Shown: positions 27,467 through 37,266 of the stretch, one piece after another | How the letters are laid out: every line of letters begins with the position of its first letter | How positions within the stretch are numbered: the first letter of the stretch is position 1 | Assembly (NCBI RefSeq): GCF_900156375.1 | Contig: NZ_FTNK01000001.1 | Location: 491,804 to 555,803, forward strand | Direction: 5' to 3' | DNA from: Paenibacillus macquariensis | Lineage (GTDB): Bacteria; Bacillota; Bacilli; Paenibacillales; Paenibacillaceae | Length of the DNA: 64,000 nt | Position numbers and translations under genes: made by a program | Notes under the pieces: generated by a model | What the model saw: only the letters and a program-made list of their open reading frames with translations | Told to the model about the DNA's origin: nothing | The model's database searches: none

Positions 27467-27979
27467 TTAGACGCGGTAATGTGTTAAAATCATTTCGCTC
27501 ACTTGTTCCGCAGAAAATAACGATGTGTTCACTGTGTAATTAGCGAAAAGGTAAGCATTCTTCCGTTCTTCAAGAATCGTACGTATTCTTTCTTCTGTAT
27601 TACCAGCTAATAAAGGTCTCAGTCCATCACCTTGAACCCGTGAAGCGATATCTTCTGCTTCAGCAGTCAAAGCAACAACCCAACCTCCGCTCTTCATCAA
27701 CTCGCAATTCTCTTGATTCAGAACAGCTCCCCCACCGGTCGCGATCACCTGGCCCGTACCCGAGAGAACTTGTTGCAATATAGCTGTCTCCGCTTTGCGA
27801 AAGTACGCCTCACCCTGATTGGTGAATATAGATGCGATACTGCTACCCTCATGTTCCTCCAAGGCTGCGTCAAGATCTACCAATTTATATTCTAGCTGTT
27901 GTGCAAGCCATTTACCTACGGTAGATTTGCCCGTCCCCATCATCCCAATCAGGATTATATTTTGTTGTGATTGGCTCAA
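27467..27979 (-). CDS. aroK: Shikimate kinase
   Basis: The 170-residue P-loop kinase has Walker A GMMGTGKST (about 12-20), LVDLDAALE with the shikimate-binding Asp, YFRKAE, ATGGGAVL and the lid RPLLAG. It phosphorylates shikimate, giving the substrate of the downstream aroA product, and the two genes are 58 nt apart. The start is TTG with GAGGGTG about 6 nt upstream. Confidence 0.93.
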   Translation of the reverse strand: MSQSQQNIILIGMMGTGKSTVGKWLAQQLEYKLVDLDAALEEHEGSSIASIFTNQGEAYFRKAETAILQQVLSGTGQVIATGGGAVLNQENCELMKSGGWVVALTAEAEDIASRVQGDGLRPLLAGNTEERIRTILEERKNAYLFANYTVNTSLFSAEQVSEMILTHYRV

Positions 27980-28161
27980 AGTTTCACCCTCAGTTCTGCC
28001 TTATATCTTGCACTAAAAATACTTCCTATTACTCATTGTTCCAATCATACCACAGCCCCAAAAGTTTCGACAATGATACATATAGAGAAGATTCTATTTC
28101 TGCTAGAGTTCCATATACTAGAATGATCAGTTAAATAGATGAATAGAGGTGAGTTGAATCC

Positions 28162-28479
28162 ATGCATGATTCCCAGAGTCATTCGAGCGCAAGCTTAAGA
28201 CGTATTGAAGAGATCTGTGATGCCCGCCATATGTTATGTCGCGATGATATTATGTGGGTTCTTCATTATGTACAACAAAAAGTGGCTCAAGGTGATCCAG
28301 CACTGCTGGAACTCCCTAAGCCACGTTTACTTCGTAATTTCCAATACTTCGGAGAAGCCAGCATGTTACTTCTTAAACGACCTGGACTAAATTATCTTGA
28401 ACAAGATAATATTCGTCATTGTCTTATGGAAGCCATGCATGGACTGATTCCCACAAAACCTATTCTTCCATCCAGTTGA
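28162..28479 (+). CDS. Hypothetical protein
   Basis: The 105-residue soluble protein has no motif I recognise. It is mostly helical in appearance ([20 protein letters not shown], then [12 protein letters not shown]) and ends [10 protein letters not shown] good SD (AGAGGTGAG, 8 nt from ATG) supports it. Its last 20 nt overlap the 3' end of gnd on the opposite strand. Confidence 0.6.
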   Translation: MHDSQSHSSASLRRIEEICDARHMLCRDDIMWVLHYVQQKVAQGDPALLELPKPRLLRNFQYFGEASMLLLKRPGLNYLEQDNIRHCLMEAMHGLIPTKPILPSS

Positions 28480-29884
28480 AGTGAAAACTACCTTCTTTAT
28501 CTAAACGTTTGAATGTGTGTGCGCCGAAATAATCGCGTTGTGCCTGAAGAAGATTGGCTGGCAATCTCTCTGTACGATAGCTGTCGTAGTAAGCAAGAGC
28601 ACTTGCAAATCCAGGTACTGGAACCCCTTGATTCACTGCTGCTACTACCGTTTGACGCCATGCACCTTGATAATTCTCTACAATGTCTTTGAAGAATGGA
28701 TCAAGCAACAAATTCTTCAGTTCCGCATTGTTCTCGTATGCATCTGTAATGTTCTGCAAGAATCGGGAACGAATGATACATCCACCACGCCAGATTTTTG
28801 CAAGGTTACCATATTTCAAGTCCCATCCGTACTCATCAGAAGCTGCACGTAGTTGTGCGAAACCTTGAGCGTAAGATACGATTTTACTTGTAAACAACGC
28901 TTTGCGAACATTCTCAATGAACTCAGCTTTATCCCCTTGGAAAGGTTCAGTTACAGGTCCGTTTAGAATTTTGCTAGCTTCTACACGCTCGTCTTTCATT
29001 GCTGATAAGAAACGTGAGAATACGGATTCAGTGATCATGGACAATGGTACGCCAAGATCAAGGGAGCTTTGACTTGTCCATTTCCCAGTACCCTTTTGTC
29101 CAGCAGAGTCAAGAATAACATCAACCATTGGTTTACCTGTTTCGGAATCATACTTCGAGAAAATATCAGCAGTGATTTCGATCAAATAACTGTCTAATTC
29201 CCCTTTGTTCCATTCCGTGAAAATTTCTTGCAATTCCTTAGCGTCAAGATGCAAGACATCCTTCAAGAGTTGGTAAGCTTCACAGATAAGTTGCATGTCA
29301 CCATACTCAATACCGTTATGCACCATCTTGACATAGTGTCCAGCACCGTCTGGTCCAATATATGTACTACAAGATTCACCATCTACTTTAGCAGAAATCG
29401 CTGTTAGGATCGGTTCAACAAGAAGGTATGCACTCTCTTGTCCACCAGGCATAATTGAAGGACCTTTCAAAGCTCCCTCTTCGCCACCGGATACACCTGC
29501 TCCAATGAAACGGAAACCTTTATCTTCAAGGTCTTTACTACGACGAACTGTATCAGGGAAATAAGCATTCCCGCCATCAATGATGATGTCACCTTGATCA
29601 AGATATGGTAACAACTGCTCAATCGTTGCGTCAGTAGCTTTACCTGCTTGTACCATGATTAGAATTTTACGAGGCACTTCAAGTGATCCTACAAATTCCT
29701 CAACGGAGAAAGCACCCATTAAATTTTTACCTTCAGCTTCTTTAAGAAGGTCGTGTGTTTTGTCTGGAGAGCGATTATATACTGAGACTGAAAAGCCTCT
29801 ACTCTCGATATTTAGAGCCAAATTTTTGCCCATTACAGCAAGGCCAATGACACCTATTTGTTGTTTCGCCATTTGGTTTCTCAT
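28460..29884 (-). CDS. gnd: 6-Phosphogluconate dehydrogenase, decarboxylating
   Basis: The protein of about 474 residues carries the Rossmann motif [16 protein letters not shown], the substrate motif [40 protein letters not shown] with the catalytic Lys/Asn region, and C-terminal GAHTF. It oxidises 6-phosphogluconate to ribulose-5-phosphate, giving NADPH in the pentose phosphate pathway. Three starts are possible. ATG 29884 has GGAG 6 nt upstream. ATG 29872 (MAKQQIGV) is the family-like start with a weaker SD, and 29896 has none. Only a 3' overlap links it to the gene opposite. Confidence 0.95.
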   Translation of the reverse strand: MRNQMAKQQIGVIGLAVMGKNLALNIESRGFSVSVYNRSPDKTHDLLKEAEGKNLMGAFSVEEFVGSLEVPRKILIMVQAGKATDATIEQLLPYLDQGDIIIDGGNAYFPDTVRRSKDLEDKGFRFIGAGVSGGEEGALKGPSIMPGGQESAYLLVEPILTAISAKVDGESCSTYIGPDGAGHYVKMVHNGIEYGDMQLICEAYQLLKDVLHLDAKELQEIFTEWNKGELDSYLIEITADIFSKYDSETGKPMVDVILDSAGQKGTGKWTSQSSLDLGVPLSMITESVFSRFLSAMKDERVEASKILNGPVTEPFQGDKAEFIENVRKALFTSKIVSYAQGFAQLRAASDEYGWDLKYGNLAKIWRGGCIIRSRFLQNITDAYENNAELKNLLLDPFFKDIVENYQGAWRQTVVAAVNQGVPVPGFASALAYYDSYRTERLPANLLQAQRDYFGAHTFKRLDKEGSFHFNWMEE

Positions 29885-29976
29885 CCTTTGCTCCATTTAT
29901 TTTCAATCCGTATACTCATACCCAATCTATATATTAACGTGTTTACGCAAAGAAGTGAACCCCTGTTCCTAATTCT

Positions 29977-30076
29977 CAAGTAGAAACGGCTATGCCGTCC
30001 TTTTCAAAGACGTTACCCGTTTTAGCGGAAATATAAGGAATGGAGTATCAAGTAAAACTTATACTTTCTTATATCT
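29977..30076. repeat. Dispersed structured intergenic repeat, copy 2
   Basis: Related over about 100 bp to 18852-18950, same orientation. The hairpin here is ACGGC-TAT-GCCGT, where the two arms vary from copy 1 in ways that keep pairing. It again lies between two minus-strand genes (the hypothetical at 30152 and gnd). Confidence 0.75.
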
Positions 30077-30085
30077 CAACATGAT

Positions 30086-30114
30086 AAAACACCTCGACAC
30101 GACCGAGGTGTTTA
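30086..30114 (-). terminator. Terminator of the hypothetical gene at 30152-30748
   Basis: Perfect 10-bp stem (30087-30096 with 30104-30113), loop of 7, then TTTTATC on the minus strand. Confidence 0.75.
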
Positions 30115-30151
30115 TCTCAGATGTTTTTCTTATTGTAAACCAAAGACGTAT

Positions 30152-30748
30152 TTACCATTCAAGTCTCATAAGTTCACGACTTAATTCACGGAGTCGTTCT
30201 TTACAAAGTTCAATCTCTACGGTATCGTTGGCCTCCATGGCCTCATAAAGTTTATCTAATTCTTCATCCACTTCGATTCTTCGCAGTTGTATGCGTAAAT
30301 CCCCTTCCAATGAATAGAACATCTTAGACATTTCCTGTTCGGTAAAATAAGTTCCCTTCTGAAATAAAACCCGTTGTTGAAAGCCCGATATTTCCACCAA
30401 TCGGATCACTTCCCCAAATAATATATTTTCAATGAGAATCTGTCTGTCTTTAAATCGTTTTACAACCGCATGTCCTCTTGTATCTTCAATTAATTTCTCC
30501 ATCCAATCAGCAAGCTTAGCGTCACGTATGATGTAATCCCCTACCATCTTATATCCGCTTCGCGTTCTAATAAACCTTAGCTTAACTAATTTCCGTCCGG
30601 TTCTAACTGAAATAATAAAGAGTGTTTCATTCTCACTCCAATATAAGGAATACCCTTCTTGAATCAACTCTTTGATCAAGTCTTGAATATGTCGCCGATT
30701 AAATCGAAGCTCCAAATTGCAGTACTCTACTTCATAGCTCTTGTTCAA
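30152..30748 (-). CDS. Conserved hypothetical protein, no recognised domain
   Basis: The 198-residue soluble protein is rich in Arg, Glu and Leu. The first half looks alpha/beta (YSLYWSENETLFIISVRTGR), and the C-terminal 60 residues look like a helical hairpin (DEELDKLYEAMEANDTVEIE). No signal peptide or membrane span. The start is TTG with GGAGGGAG close upstream. It ends in a good terminator, so it is transcribed separately from gnd. Confidence 0.65.
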   Translation of the reverse strand: MNKSYEVEYCNLELRFNRRHIQDLIKELIQEGYSLYWSENETLFIISVRTGRKLVKLRFIRTRSGYKMVGDYIIRDAKLADWMEKLIEDTRGHAVVKRFKDRQILIENILFGEVIRLVEISGFQQRVLFQKGTYFTEQEMSKMFYSLEGDLRIQLRRIEVDEELDKLYEAMEANDTVEIELCKERLRELSRELMRLEW

Positions 30749-31008
30749 GGCACTCCCTCCTAAACTGGATATTATAACAAATGGTATTAGAATGATGCCG
30801 CGAATACTAAGGGATCATTTGCTTGATATATTTTATACTTTATCTTATGTAACGGTAACTTGGTTTATTGACTATTTTTACCCTTAATAAATTCTAGATA
30901 AACCTGTCCACCACGAAAAAGAGGAAGATCATGTAACTTGATCCCCCAAAAGGTTGGTTGTGATATAATATTCTGAAACGATTGAACGAGCACCTAGGAG
31001 GTACCATT

Positions 31009-31632
31009 ATGTCATTCACAGGATTTACTCAAAAAGATTTCGACGTCTTTCAAGTTCCAGGTCTCGAACACCGTATGGAAGCTTTGATCGAGAATGTTCG
31101 ACCTAAGTTAACCATCCTCGGCGCAGAACTGGCTCCATTCCTTTCTGCACTCTGTGGGGAAGAGATATTCCCGCACGTAGCCAAACATGCTCGCCGCAAG
31201 GTCAATCCACCTAATGATACTTGGGTAGCATGGGCAGCCAATAAAAGAGGTTATAAAGCACTCCCACATTTTCAAGTAGGTATGTTTGAAACGCATCTCT
31301 TTATTATCTTTGCCGTGATCTATGAGAGCCCGAATAAATTACAGTTCGCTAAGCAACTGAACTCTGATCCTTCAACAATTCATAACTTAGTACCCGATCA
31401 TTTCTACTGGTCCACGGATCATCTCGATCCCAAAGGAACACTTAATGCCGATACGAGCCAAGATGATCTTCAAGCTATGGGTACCAAATTATCAACCGTT
31501 AAGAAAGCAGAGATCATGTGTGGATTACGTATTAATCATGATGATCCCATTCTCCAGAACGGTGAGGAATTACTGACAGTTATCCATTCCACGTTCGAAC
31601 AACTCTTACCCCTGTATAAAATGTCCTTTTAA
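31009..31632 (+). CDS. YktB family protein (DUF1054)
   Basis: The 207-residue protein matches YktB: FTQKDFDVFQVPGLEHRM at the start, HVAKHARRKVNPPNDTWVAW in the first third, then YKALPHFQVGMF. Function is unknown. An ATG at 30982 in frame lacks an SD, whereas GGAGG lies 7 nt before ATG 31009. The stop codon overlaps that of the MFS gene on the opposite strand (shared TTAA). Confidence 0.88.
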   Translation: MSFTGFTQKDFDVFQVPGLEHRMEALIENVRPKLTILGAELAPFLSALCGEEIFPHVAKHARRKVNPPNDTWVAWAANKRGYKALPHFQVGMFETHLFIIFAVIYESPNKLQFAKQLNSDPSTIHNLVPDHFYWSTDHLDPKGTLNADTSQDDLQAMGTKLSTVKKAEIMCGLRINHDDPILQNGEELLTVIHSTFEQLLPLYKMSF

Positions 31633-32921
31633 GAAACGGCCTTCATCTTTGGCGGTGATTTACGGGTTAATAACAAATGTACGATAAACAGAATGACCAT
31701 CACCACGCTACTTGCTATGAATGGGGCTTCGTGCCCCATAACATCCCATAACCTTCCTGATACAATCGGACCTACGACCATCCCAGATCCTTGTAGTGTT
31801 AAGAAAAACCCCCATACAGCTCCACGTTCTCCTTTAGGAACCAAATGAGATACATACGTATTCCACCCTGGCAAAATAAACGCATAACTAATCCCAATTA
31901 GAGCTACAAAAGTAAATACAAGAGGCACAGAATGTACCATTGAGAATATAGAAATTGACACCGCTGCAAGTAGAAAACCACAATGCAAGAATGGTGCTGT
32001 ACCGAATCGGTCAATTAATTTCCCACAAGGAATAAGTGTGATCACTGTAATTCCCCCTCCAGCAATCAACAAGAGGCTATACATATTCGGTGAGAATCCT
32101 AACTCATTCTGAACATATAGGGTAATCACGGGGGTTAATATCCCAATGACAAACGACTGTAAGAATAGAGCCGGATAGACGAGCCAGCTAACTTTCAATG
32201 TATGTTTCACTTCATATAATGTTTTCTTCACACTTTTTATTAACAGTACGATCTTCGACTTGATCAACATGAGTATATTCTTATGGCGTACCTCTTCTAC
32301 CGTCGTATGTAGGTTAATACTCTTGGTCTTACCTGGGAGAAGTAACGCCACGAGTACTAATACGATGCCACAGCCTATAAGTACTAGAAATGACGTATGA
32401 TAATTAGATCCTGTCCGTTGCATTAGAAAATTCATCGCGATAGGACCCGCACCTATTCCCATTAATGAAGCCATCTCAAGCGCTCCGATCGCCGTACCGT
32501 TGCTGTTATTTGGACCTGATATTTCCGTTACCCCTGTCATCGCACAAGGCCAGAGTGGAGACGTACCAATCCCTAGAATTAAACAAGCAATCGCGAGCCA
32601 TACCGGTGCAGACGTGAACGCAATAATTACGACGGCAATAACAGTCATTATTAACGCACCTGACATGGTCTTCTTATAACCTAATCGTTCTGCTAACCAT
32701 CCGAAAGGACTTCTAAAGAGGTTATCCCCAACATATTGCAGTGAGAAAGCTACCCCCACACTCCACGCCGTTAGTCCAAGTGAGTTCTTCATGTAGATAG
32801 GTAGCAGTGCAACTAACAATGACCCTTTCAGAAATTCAACTAAAAAAATAATGAGCATGAGCTCAATAAAAAACGGCGATCTCAATTGACGGTTGGATAC
32901 TTCTTTCGATCTTAGTGACAA
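31629..32921 (-). CDS. MFS transporter
   Basis: The 430-residue polytopic protein has about twelve hydrophobic segments. The loop-2 MFS signature is degenerate (GWLAERLGYKKTMSG) and appears again in the second half (GKLIDRFGTAPF). Substrate is unknown; a small-molecule or drug exporter is likely. An open extension goes up to TTG 33032, but that codon coincides with the -35 box of speA. TTG 32921 has an AGGA-containing SD and leaves room for divergent promoters. I therefore use 32921. Confidence 0.8.
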   Translation of the reverse strand: MSLRSKEVSNRQLRSPFFIELMLIIFLVEFLKGSLLVALLPIYMKNSLGLTAWSVGVAFSLQYVGDNLFRSPFGWLAERLGYKKTMSGALIMTVIAVVIIAFTSAPVWLAIACLILGIGTSPLWPCAMTGVTEISGPNNSNGTAIGALEMASLMGIGAGPIAMNFLMQRTGSNYHTSFLVLIGCGIVLVLVALLLPGKTKSINLHTTVEEVRHKNILMLIKSKIVLLIKSVKKTLYEVKHTLKVSWLVYPALFLQSFVIGILTPVITLYVQNELGFSPNMYSLLLIAGGGITVITLIPCGKLIDRFGTAPFLHCGFLLAAVSISIFSMVHSVPLVFTFVALIGISYAFILPGWNTYVSHLVPKGERGAVWGFFLTLQGSGMVVGPIVSGRLWDVMGHEAPFIASSVVMVILFIVHLLLTRKSPPKMKAVS

Positions 32922-33026
32922 GATTATCCCATCCTCTTCTAAGTGAAACGTTATCTGATATCCTTCATATCTAGCTATATTATAGATTACCCAATTACCT
33001 ATGGATTTTACCACTTTATCAAAAGC

Positions 33027-33054
33027 TTGCAATCCCGTCCTGATTTGCTATACT
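33027..33054 (+). promoter_or_regulatory. Sigma-A type promoter of speA
   Basis: TTGCAA (33027-33032), 16-nt spacer, TATACT (33049-33054) with an extended TGC. It ends 40 nt before the speA start codon. Confidence 0.6.
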
Positions 33055-33093
33055 CAACTTTGTATTTTAATACAGGAAGGTTGTGAATGATTC

Positions 33094-34569
33094 ATGAACC
33101 ATAGCAACACGCCCCTTTTCACAGCACTTAAGAATCATGCTGCTAGTAATCCCGTACAGTTCCACATTCCTGGACATAAGAAAGGTCGAGGAGCAGATGA
33201 AGAGTTTCGGCAATTCATAGGGGATAATGCCCTTTCCATAGACTTAATTAATATTGCCCCATTAGACGATCTACATCAGCCTACAGGCGTTATAGAAGAA
33301 GCGCAAGCACTTGCTGCTGATGCCTTTGGAGCTGATTATACCTATTTTAGTGTCCAAGGTACAAGTGGAGCTATTATGACTATGATCTTATCCATATGTT
33401 CTCCAGGGGACAAGATCATCGTTCCACGCAATGTACATAAATCTATCATGTCTGCCATCATTTTTTCAGGAGCTAAACCTGTCTTTGTCTCACCAGCACG
33501 CGACGAGAATCTCGGCATTGACCACGGCATCACAACAACCTCTGTTCGAAGAGCACTTGATCGTCACCCTGATGCCAAAGCTGTACTTGTCATTAATCCG
33601 ACTTATTATGGCTTATGTGCTGATTTAAAGGAAATTGTTGAACTTGCTCATAGTCGCCATGTTCCTGTGCTTGTTGATGAAGCTCATGGTGTACTGATTC
33701 ATTTCCATGAGGATCTTCCGATGTCCGCTATGGAAGCTGGTGCCGATATGGCTGCCACAAGTGTGCATAAATTAGGCGGCTCCATGACTCAAAGCTCGGT
33801 TCTTAATCTGAATATAAAGAATGGATTCGTAAATCCACAACGTGTTCAGACCATTATCAGCATGTTGACTACAACCTCAACATCCTATATTTTGCTGGCA
33901 TCGTTAGATACCTCTAGACGTAATCTTGCACTGCATGGACATGATATAGCGCAGACAGCCATTGATTTAGCACAATATGCACGTGAAGAAATTAATAAGA
34001 TGGATGGACTATACTGCGTCGGCAAAGAAATTCTTGGCGGGGAAGCAACACATAATATTGACCCTACCAAACTTACGATCCACGTTCGCCATCTCGGCAT
34101 CACAGGATATGATACGGAGAACTGGTTGCGCGAACATTATAATCTAGAAGTTGAAATGAGCGATATGTATAATATTCTCTGTCTCGTTACACCAGGCGAT
34201 AAAGAAGATACCATTGGAATTCTTTTAAAAGCATTACGTGAACTATCTGATACCTTCTTCTTAGTCAATCAAGCTCACGAGTTGATTGTTAAAATCCCTG
34301 AGATTCCTCAGCTATCACTTACGCCTCGAGAAGCATTCTATGGAGATACAGAAGTCGTTCCATTTAAAGAATCTGCTGGACGAATCATCGCTGAATTTAT
34401 TTATGTCTATCCGCCAGGGATCCCAATTCTTCTTCCAGGAGAAGTGATATCTCAAGATAATATTGATTACATCATTGATCATGTCGAAGTAGGTCTCCCT
34501 GTAAAAGGTCCTGAAGATCGTTACATTCACAATATTAAAGTCATCGTCGAAACCGATGCTATTTTCTAA
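33094..34569 (+). CDS. speA: Arginine decarboxylase (Orn/Lys/Arg decarboxylase family)
   Basis: The 491-residue protein is nearly collinear with B. subtilis SpeA: QFHIPGHKKGRG at the start, TYFSVQGTSGAIM, VLVDEAHGVLIHF and the PLP lysine Lys226 in SVHKLGGS. The C-terminal domain ends in YPPGIPILLPGE. It makes agmatine from arginine, the first step to putrescine and spermidine. It carries its own promoter and terminator, and the later pathway genes are not in this window. Ornithine or lysine specificity cannot be excluded from sequence alone. Confidence 0.92.
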   Translation: MNHSNTPLFTALKNHAASNPVQFHIPGHKKGRGADEEFRQFIGDNALSIDLINIAPLDDLHQPTGVIEEAQALAADAFGADYTYFSVQGTSGAIMTMILSICSPGDKIIVPRNVHKSIMSAIIFSGAKPVFVSPARDENLGIDHGITTTSVRRALDRHPDAKAVLVINPTYYGLCADLKEIVELAHSRHVPVLVDEAHGVLIHFHEDLPMSAMEAGADMAATSVHKLGGSMTQSSVLNLNIKNGFVNPQRVQTIISMLTTTSTSYILLASLDTSRRNLALHGHDIAQTAIDLAQYAREEINKMDGLYCVGKEILGGEATHNIDPTKLTIHVRHLGITGYDTENWLREHYNLEVEMSDMYNILCLVTPGDKEDTIGILLKALRELSDTFFLVNQAHELIVKIPEIPQLSLTPREAFYGDTEVVPFKESAGRIIAEFIYVYPPGIPILLPGEVISQDNIDYIIDHVEVGLPVKGPEDRYIHNIKVIVETDAIF

Positions 34570-34591
34570 ATTAATACTCCATAAAGATCAT

Positions 34592-34640
34592 GAAAAAGCA
34601 GCTTTCCTACCCTATTGAGGTAAGAAAGCTGCTTTTTTCA
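34592..34640. terminator. Bidirectional terminator after speA
   Basis: A long stem (AAAAAGCAGCTTTCCTACC pairing with the matching arm at 34618-34636, one mismatch) with flanking A and T tracts. It lies between speA and the convergent DUF1292 gene. Confidence 0.85.
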
Positions 34641-34658
34641 CAAAATATCGGATAGAAT

Positions 34659-34979
34659 CTATTCCTGCGATGCTGCAAGCAGCACATTATATACTTCTTC
34701 CACAGCTTTCCACTCTTCTTCATCTTCGATATTATAAAGAACCATTTCCTCGTTCTCTTCTTCCATACGCAGAATGATACCGTCTGCTTCAGGATTTTCG
34801 CGTTCGAGTAATAGAGCATAGACCTTCTCGCCTACATCAAAAGTCTCTACAAGAACCATTTCAACGTCGTTGCCTTGCTCGTCAGTCAAAGTAAGGACAA
34901 ACTCCTCTTCCTCACTACCATTTTCATGATCATGACCGCAGCCGCAATCTTCGCCGTGTACGTGTTTATCTTCGCTCAT
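34659..34979 (-). CDS. DUF1292 family protein with a His/Cys-rich N-terminus
   Basis: The 106-residue acidic protein has a C-terminal DUF1292 domain (EEFVLTLTDEQGNDVEMVLV, then YALLLER and ADGIILRMEEE). Family function is unknown; B. subtilis YrzB is a member. The first 20 residues contain HVHGEDCGCGHDHENG, a likely metal-binding tail. SD GAGG lies close to the ATG. Confidence 0.85.
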   Translation of the reverse strand: MSEDKHVHGEDCGCGHDHENGSEEEEFVLTLTDEQGNDVEMVLVETFDVGEKVYALLLERENPEADGIILRMEEENEEMVLYNIEDEEEWKAVEEVYNVLLAASQE

Positions 34980-35086
34980 ATAAATACCTCGTTTCCAGTT
35001 GAATTTAAATACCTTTGGTATCGTAACATGGAAGGCTTTTTAGGTCAATTTCACCTACCATATTCAATACACATTATATCGTTGCA

Positions 35087-35641
35087 TTAATTTAAAGCTG
35101 TAATGACTTTTTGAGAAACCAATTCAAATTCCGAATTTTTAGACAGTTTAATATAGAATCCGATCATATATTTACCTGTTGTTTTGAAATCATATGTAAA
35201 ATCATCCGTTCTGAACCAGAAATTATCCTTCGAATCATTTGCCAACTCCTGGGTCTGGATATCTTTCTGAACACCTGATGGATCAGTGATCGCCACTTTA
35301 ACAGCTACCACGGAGTCAACTAAATTATCCACTTGACTGAATACATTGAATTTCAGCTTCCCCTTGTTCACGTTGCCAAATATGGTATCGCCCTTGAATA
35401 AAAATATATGTACATTCGGTTTAAGGAATTTAACTTGATTATTGGTTGGGCTCCAGTTCACAAGCCCTTCAAACGAACGAATCGGTACGTATGTCTTACC
35501 ATCTATGATATAACCACCATCTTGGACTTCTTGCCCATTTACCCAAAGGCGGACTTTCTCATTAACTGAATCGGCAAACAATAAAGATCCCCCCATAAGG
35601 GACAAGACAAGTGTACTCATTACAATTTTTTTCCACCTCAT
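35087..35641 (-). CDS. Secreted stalk-domain (copper amine oxidase N-terminal) protein
   Basis: The 184-residue protein has a signal peptide (RWKKIVMSTLVLSLMGGSLL, cleavage near FADS) and a stalk domain with VRLWVNGQEV, GGYIIDGKTYVPIRSFEG and VNWSPTNNQVKF. The beta-rich C-terminal half is unassigned. Such domains are common in surface proteins of Paenibacillus. ATG 35641 is chosen because GGAGGGAG precedes it by 9 nt; 35674 has no SD. Secretion to the wall or medium is inferred. Confidence 0.82.
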   Translation of the reverse strand: MRWKKIVMSTLVLSLMGGSLLFADSVNEKVRLWVNGQEVQDGGYIIDGKTYVPIRSFEGLVNWSPTNNQVKFLKPNVHIFLFKGDTIFGNVNKGKLKFNVFSQVDNLVDSVVAVKVAITDPSGVQKDIQTQELANDSKDNFWFRTDDFTYDFKTTGKYMIGFYIKLSKNSEFELVSQKVITALN

Positions 35642-35739
35642 AATTATACGCTCCCTCCATACTATTCCATTCATGCTGACTTAAATATATACTACAAATA
35701 AATCGGCAAGTTGCGGTCAACCTTCTCCATATACCAAAT

Positions 35740-35772
35740 AAAACCTGCGGAACGCAATTCCGCAGGTTTTTC
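35740..35772. terminator. Terminator between the small Cys protein and stalk-protein genes
   Basis: Perfect 13-bp stem (35740-35752 with 35758-35770), loop CGCAA. A run precedes and T run follows, so it works on either strand. Confidence 0.85.
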
Positions 35773-35779
35773 TTTCTTA

Positions 35780-35974
35780 TTACGCGCTCGGTTTGGTTAG
35801 AATACAAGGGATTCCCTTTCCAACTGCGCCTGGAACTCTCATTCTTTCTCTGTAAAGTATACCGTCCGTACAAGGTGTTTTACATACTTCACATACTTGC
35901 GAAGTCACAAGTTTCATTTCTCTTCTTATCTTCTCGGTTTTAGGTTGAACGGGTTTTTTAGCTTTAACCACCAT
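35780..35974 (-). CDS. Small cysteine-containing conserved hypothetical protein
   Basis: The 64-residue basic protein has CEVCKTPC in the middle and a further Cys in GIPCILTKPSA, so it may bind zinc. No named family is recognised. The ATG at 35974 follows GAGGTG closely; GTG 35971 is an alternative. It has its own terminator. Confidence 0.65.
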   Translation of the reverse strand: MVVKAKKPVQPKTEKIRREMKLVTSQVCEVCKTPCTDGILYRERMRVPGAVGKGIPCILTKPSA

Positions 35975-36139
35975 GTCACCTCATTTGCAGATCTGTAGCT
36001 TCACAATATTGTATGAGGATTCCATCCATTGGGAACTATGGTGTTATATAAATTTAGGAAGAGACTCCTGTTGGTCTGTCCATAGGAATGATATATTTAA
36101 CATCAGAAATGTAAACTTACGTCAAGGAGGGTATTTATC

Positions 36140-36877
36140 TTGGGCCTACAGCTACAGATGCTAGGAACCGGAAGTGCTTTTGCCAAAAATTATTACAATA
36201 ACAATGCCTTACTCGATGATGGAACATTTACGCTCTTAATTGATTGTGGCGTAACGGCTCCACTTGCACTTCACCGTCTGGGTATGTCTTTTAACGATAT
36301 CGATGCCGTATTAATAACCCATATTCACGCAGATCATGTTGGTGGACTTGAAGAACTCGCGTTCAAGATCAAATTCACATTTAAGCGCAAGATGATTCTA
36401 TATATCACAGAAGAACTCGCTCATTCGCTGTGGGAGCACAGTTTAAAGGGTGGATTATATCAGATAGGGGAAATTTCTTCATTAGAGGATATATTTGACG
36501 TATGCCTACTTCAACCATTGAAACCTCAGTACATATCGGAGTCTATGACGTTAGAGCTGATACCCACGCAACATATTCCAGGTAAAGCGAGCTACTCTTT
36601 GTACTTAAATGAAAGTATCTTTTATAGTTCAGACATGACGTTCGACCCCTCTTTACTACAACATCTCGTTCAAGAGCGTGGTTGTAGAACTATATTTCAT
36701 GAATGCCAATTAAGTGGGTCTGGAGAAGTTCATACTACACTTCAAGAGCTCCTAACACTGCCTGAAGAGATCCAGAAGATGACCTATTTGATGCATTACG
36801 CGGATGATAGAGACGATTATATTAATCAGACTGGCGAAATGACCTTTCTAGAGCAAAACCTGATCTACGAACTATAA
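36140..36877 (+). CDS. MBL-fold metallohydrolase (RNase Z-like group)
   Basis: The 245-residue protein has the metallo-beta-lactamase motif [10 protein letters not shown] (about 56-65), an N-terminal [18 protein letters not shown] and later metal-ligand histidines ([26 protein letters not shown]). The order matches RNase Z-like or lactonase-like MBL enzymes; the substrate is unknown. The start is TTG 36140 with AAGGAGGG 8 nt upstream. It is single and shares a terminator with the convergent DUF3892 gene. Confidence 0.82.
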   Translation: MGLQLQMLGTGSAFAKNYYNNNALLDDGTFTLLIDCGVTAPLALHRLGMSFNDIDAVLITHIHADHVGGLEELAFKIKFTFKRKMILYITEELAHSLWEHSLKGGLYQIGEISSLEDIFDVCLLQPLKPQYISESMTLELIPTQHIPGKASYSLYLNESIFYSSDMTFDPSLLQHLVQERGCRTIFHECQLSGSGEVHTTLQELLTLPEEIQKMTYLMHYADDRDDYINQTGEMTFLEQNLIYEL

Positions 36878-36922
36878 AAAAGCCAGCAGTTGATGCCCAC
36901 GTGGGGTCAACTGCTGGCTTCT
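36877..36922. terminator. Bidirectional terminator after the MBL gene
   Basis: 13-bp stem (36881-36893 with 36907-36919), inner CCCAC/GTGGG, A run on the left and TT on the right. The minus-strand reading has the stronger T run. Confidence 0.8.
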
Positions 36923-36933
36923 GAAGTATAGAT

Positions 36934-37173
36934 TTATTCGAAAATTGGGAGTTGATCCAAGTTGTTGGATGGATCCCCATCCGCATCTCCGCGAATGTAT
37001 GTTTCTCCATCTCTACCCTTAAATGCATTAACGCCGGCAATCGTTCCTGCCTGTACTTCCTGAAGTGCTTGTTCATATGCCAACACACGACCTGATGATG
37101 TCTGAAATGCCGTCAGATCACCATCTCCGTTCTTCTGTACTGCAACAAATTGTTCACGTTCTGAGGTTCCCAT
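36934..37173 (-). CDS. DUF3892 family protein
   Basis: The 79-residue protein matches DUF3892: FVAVQKNGDGDLTAFQTSSG, RVLAYEQALQEVQAG and GETYIRGDADGDPSNN. Function is unknown. ATG 37173 is chosen because AAGGAG lies 9 nt upstream; the longer frame to 37236 has no SD. Confidence 0.85.
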   Translation of the reverse strand: MGTSEREQFVAVQKNGDGDLTAFQTSSGRVLAYEQALQEVQAGTIAGVNAFKGRDGETYIRGDADGDPSNNLDQLPIFE

Positions 37174-37266
37174 ATCGATTCGCTCCTTTTGTTTCATATA
37201 TTGACCTTCGGGGCATTCGAGTAGGTTACCCAGCACGTGCTATTTTAATGCAAGTTCAAAATTAAA

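Noticed and set aside
32922..33032. N-terminal extension of the MFS transporter to TTG 33032
   Set aside because: The codon overlaps the -35 box of the speA promoter, and a better SD-start pair exists at 32921.
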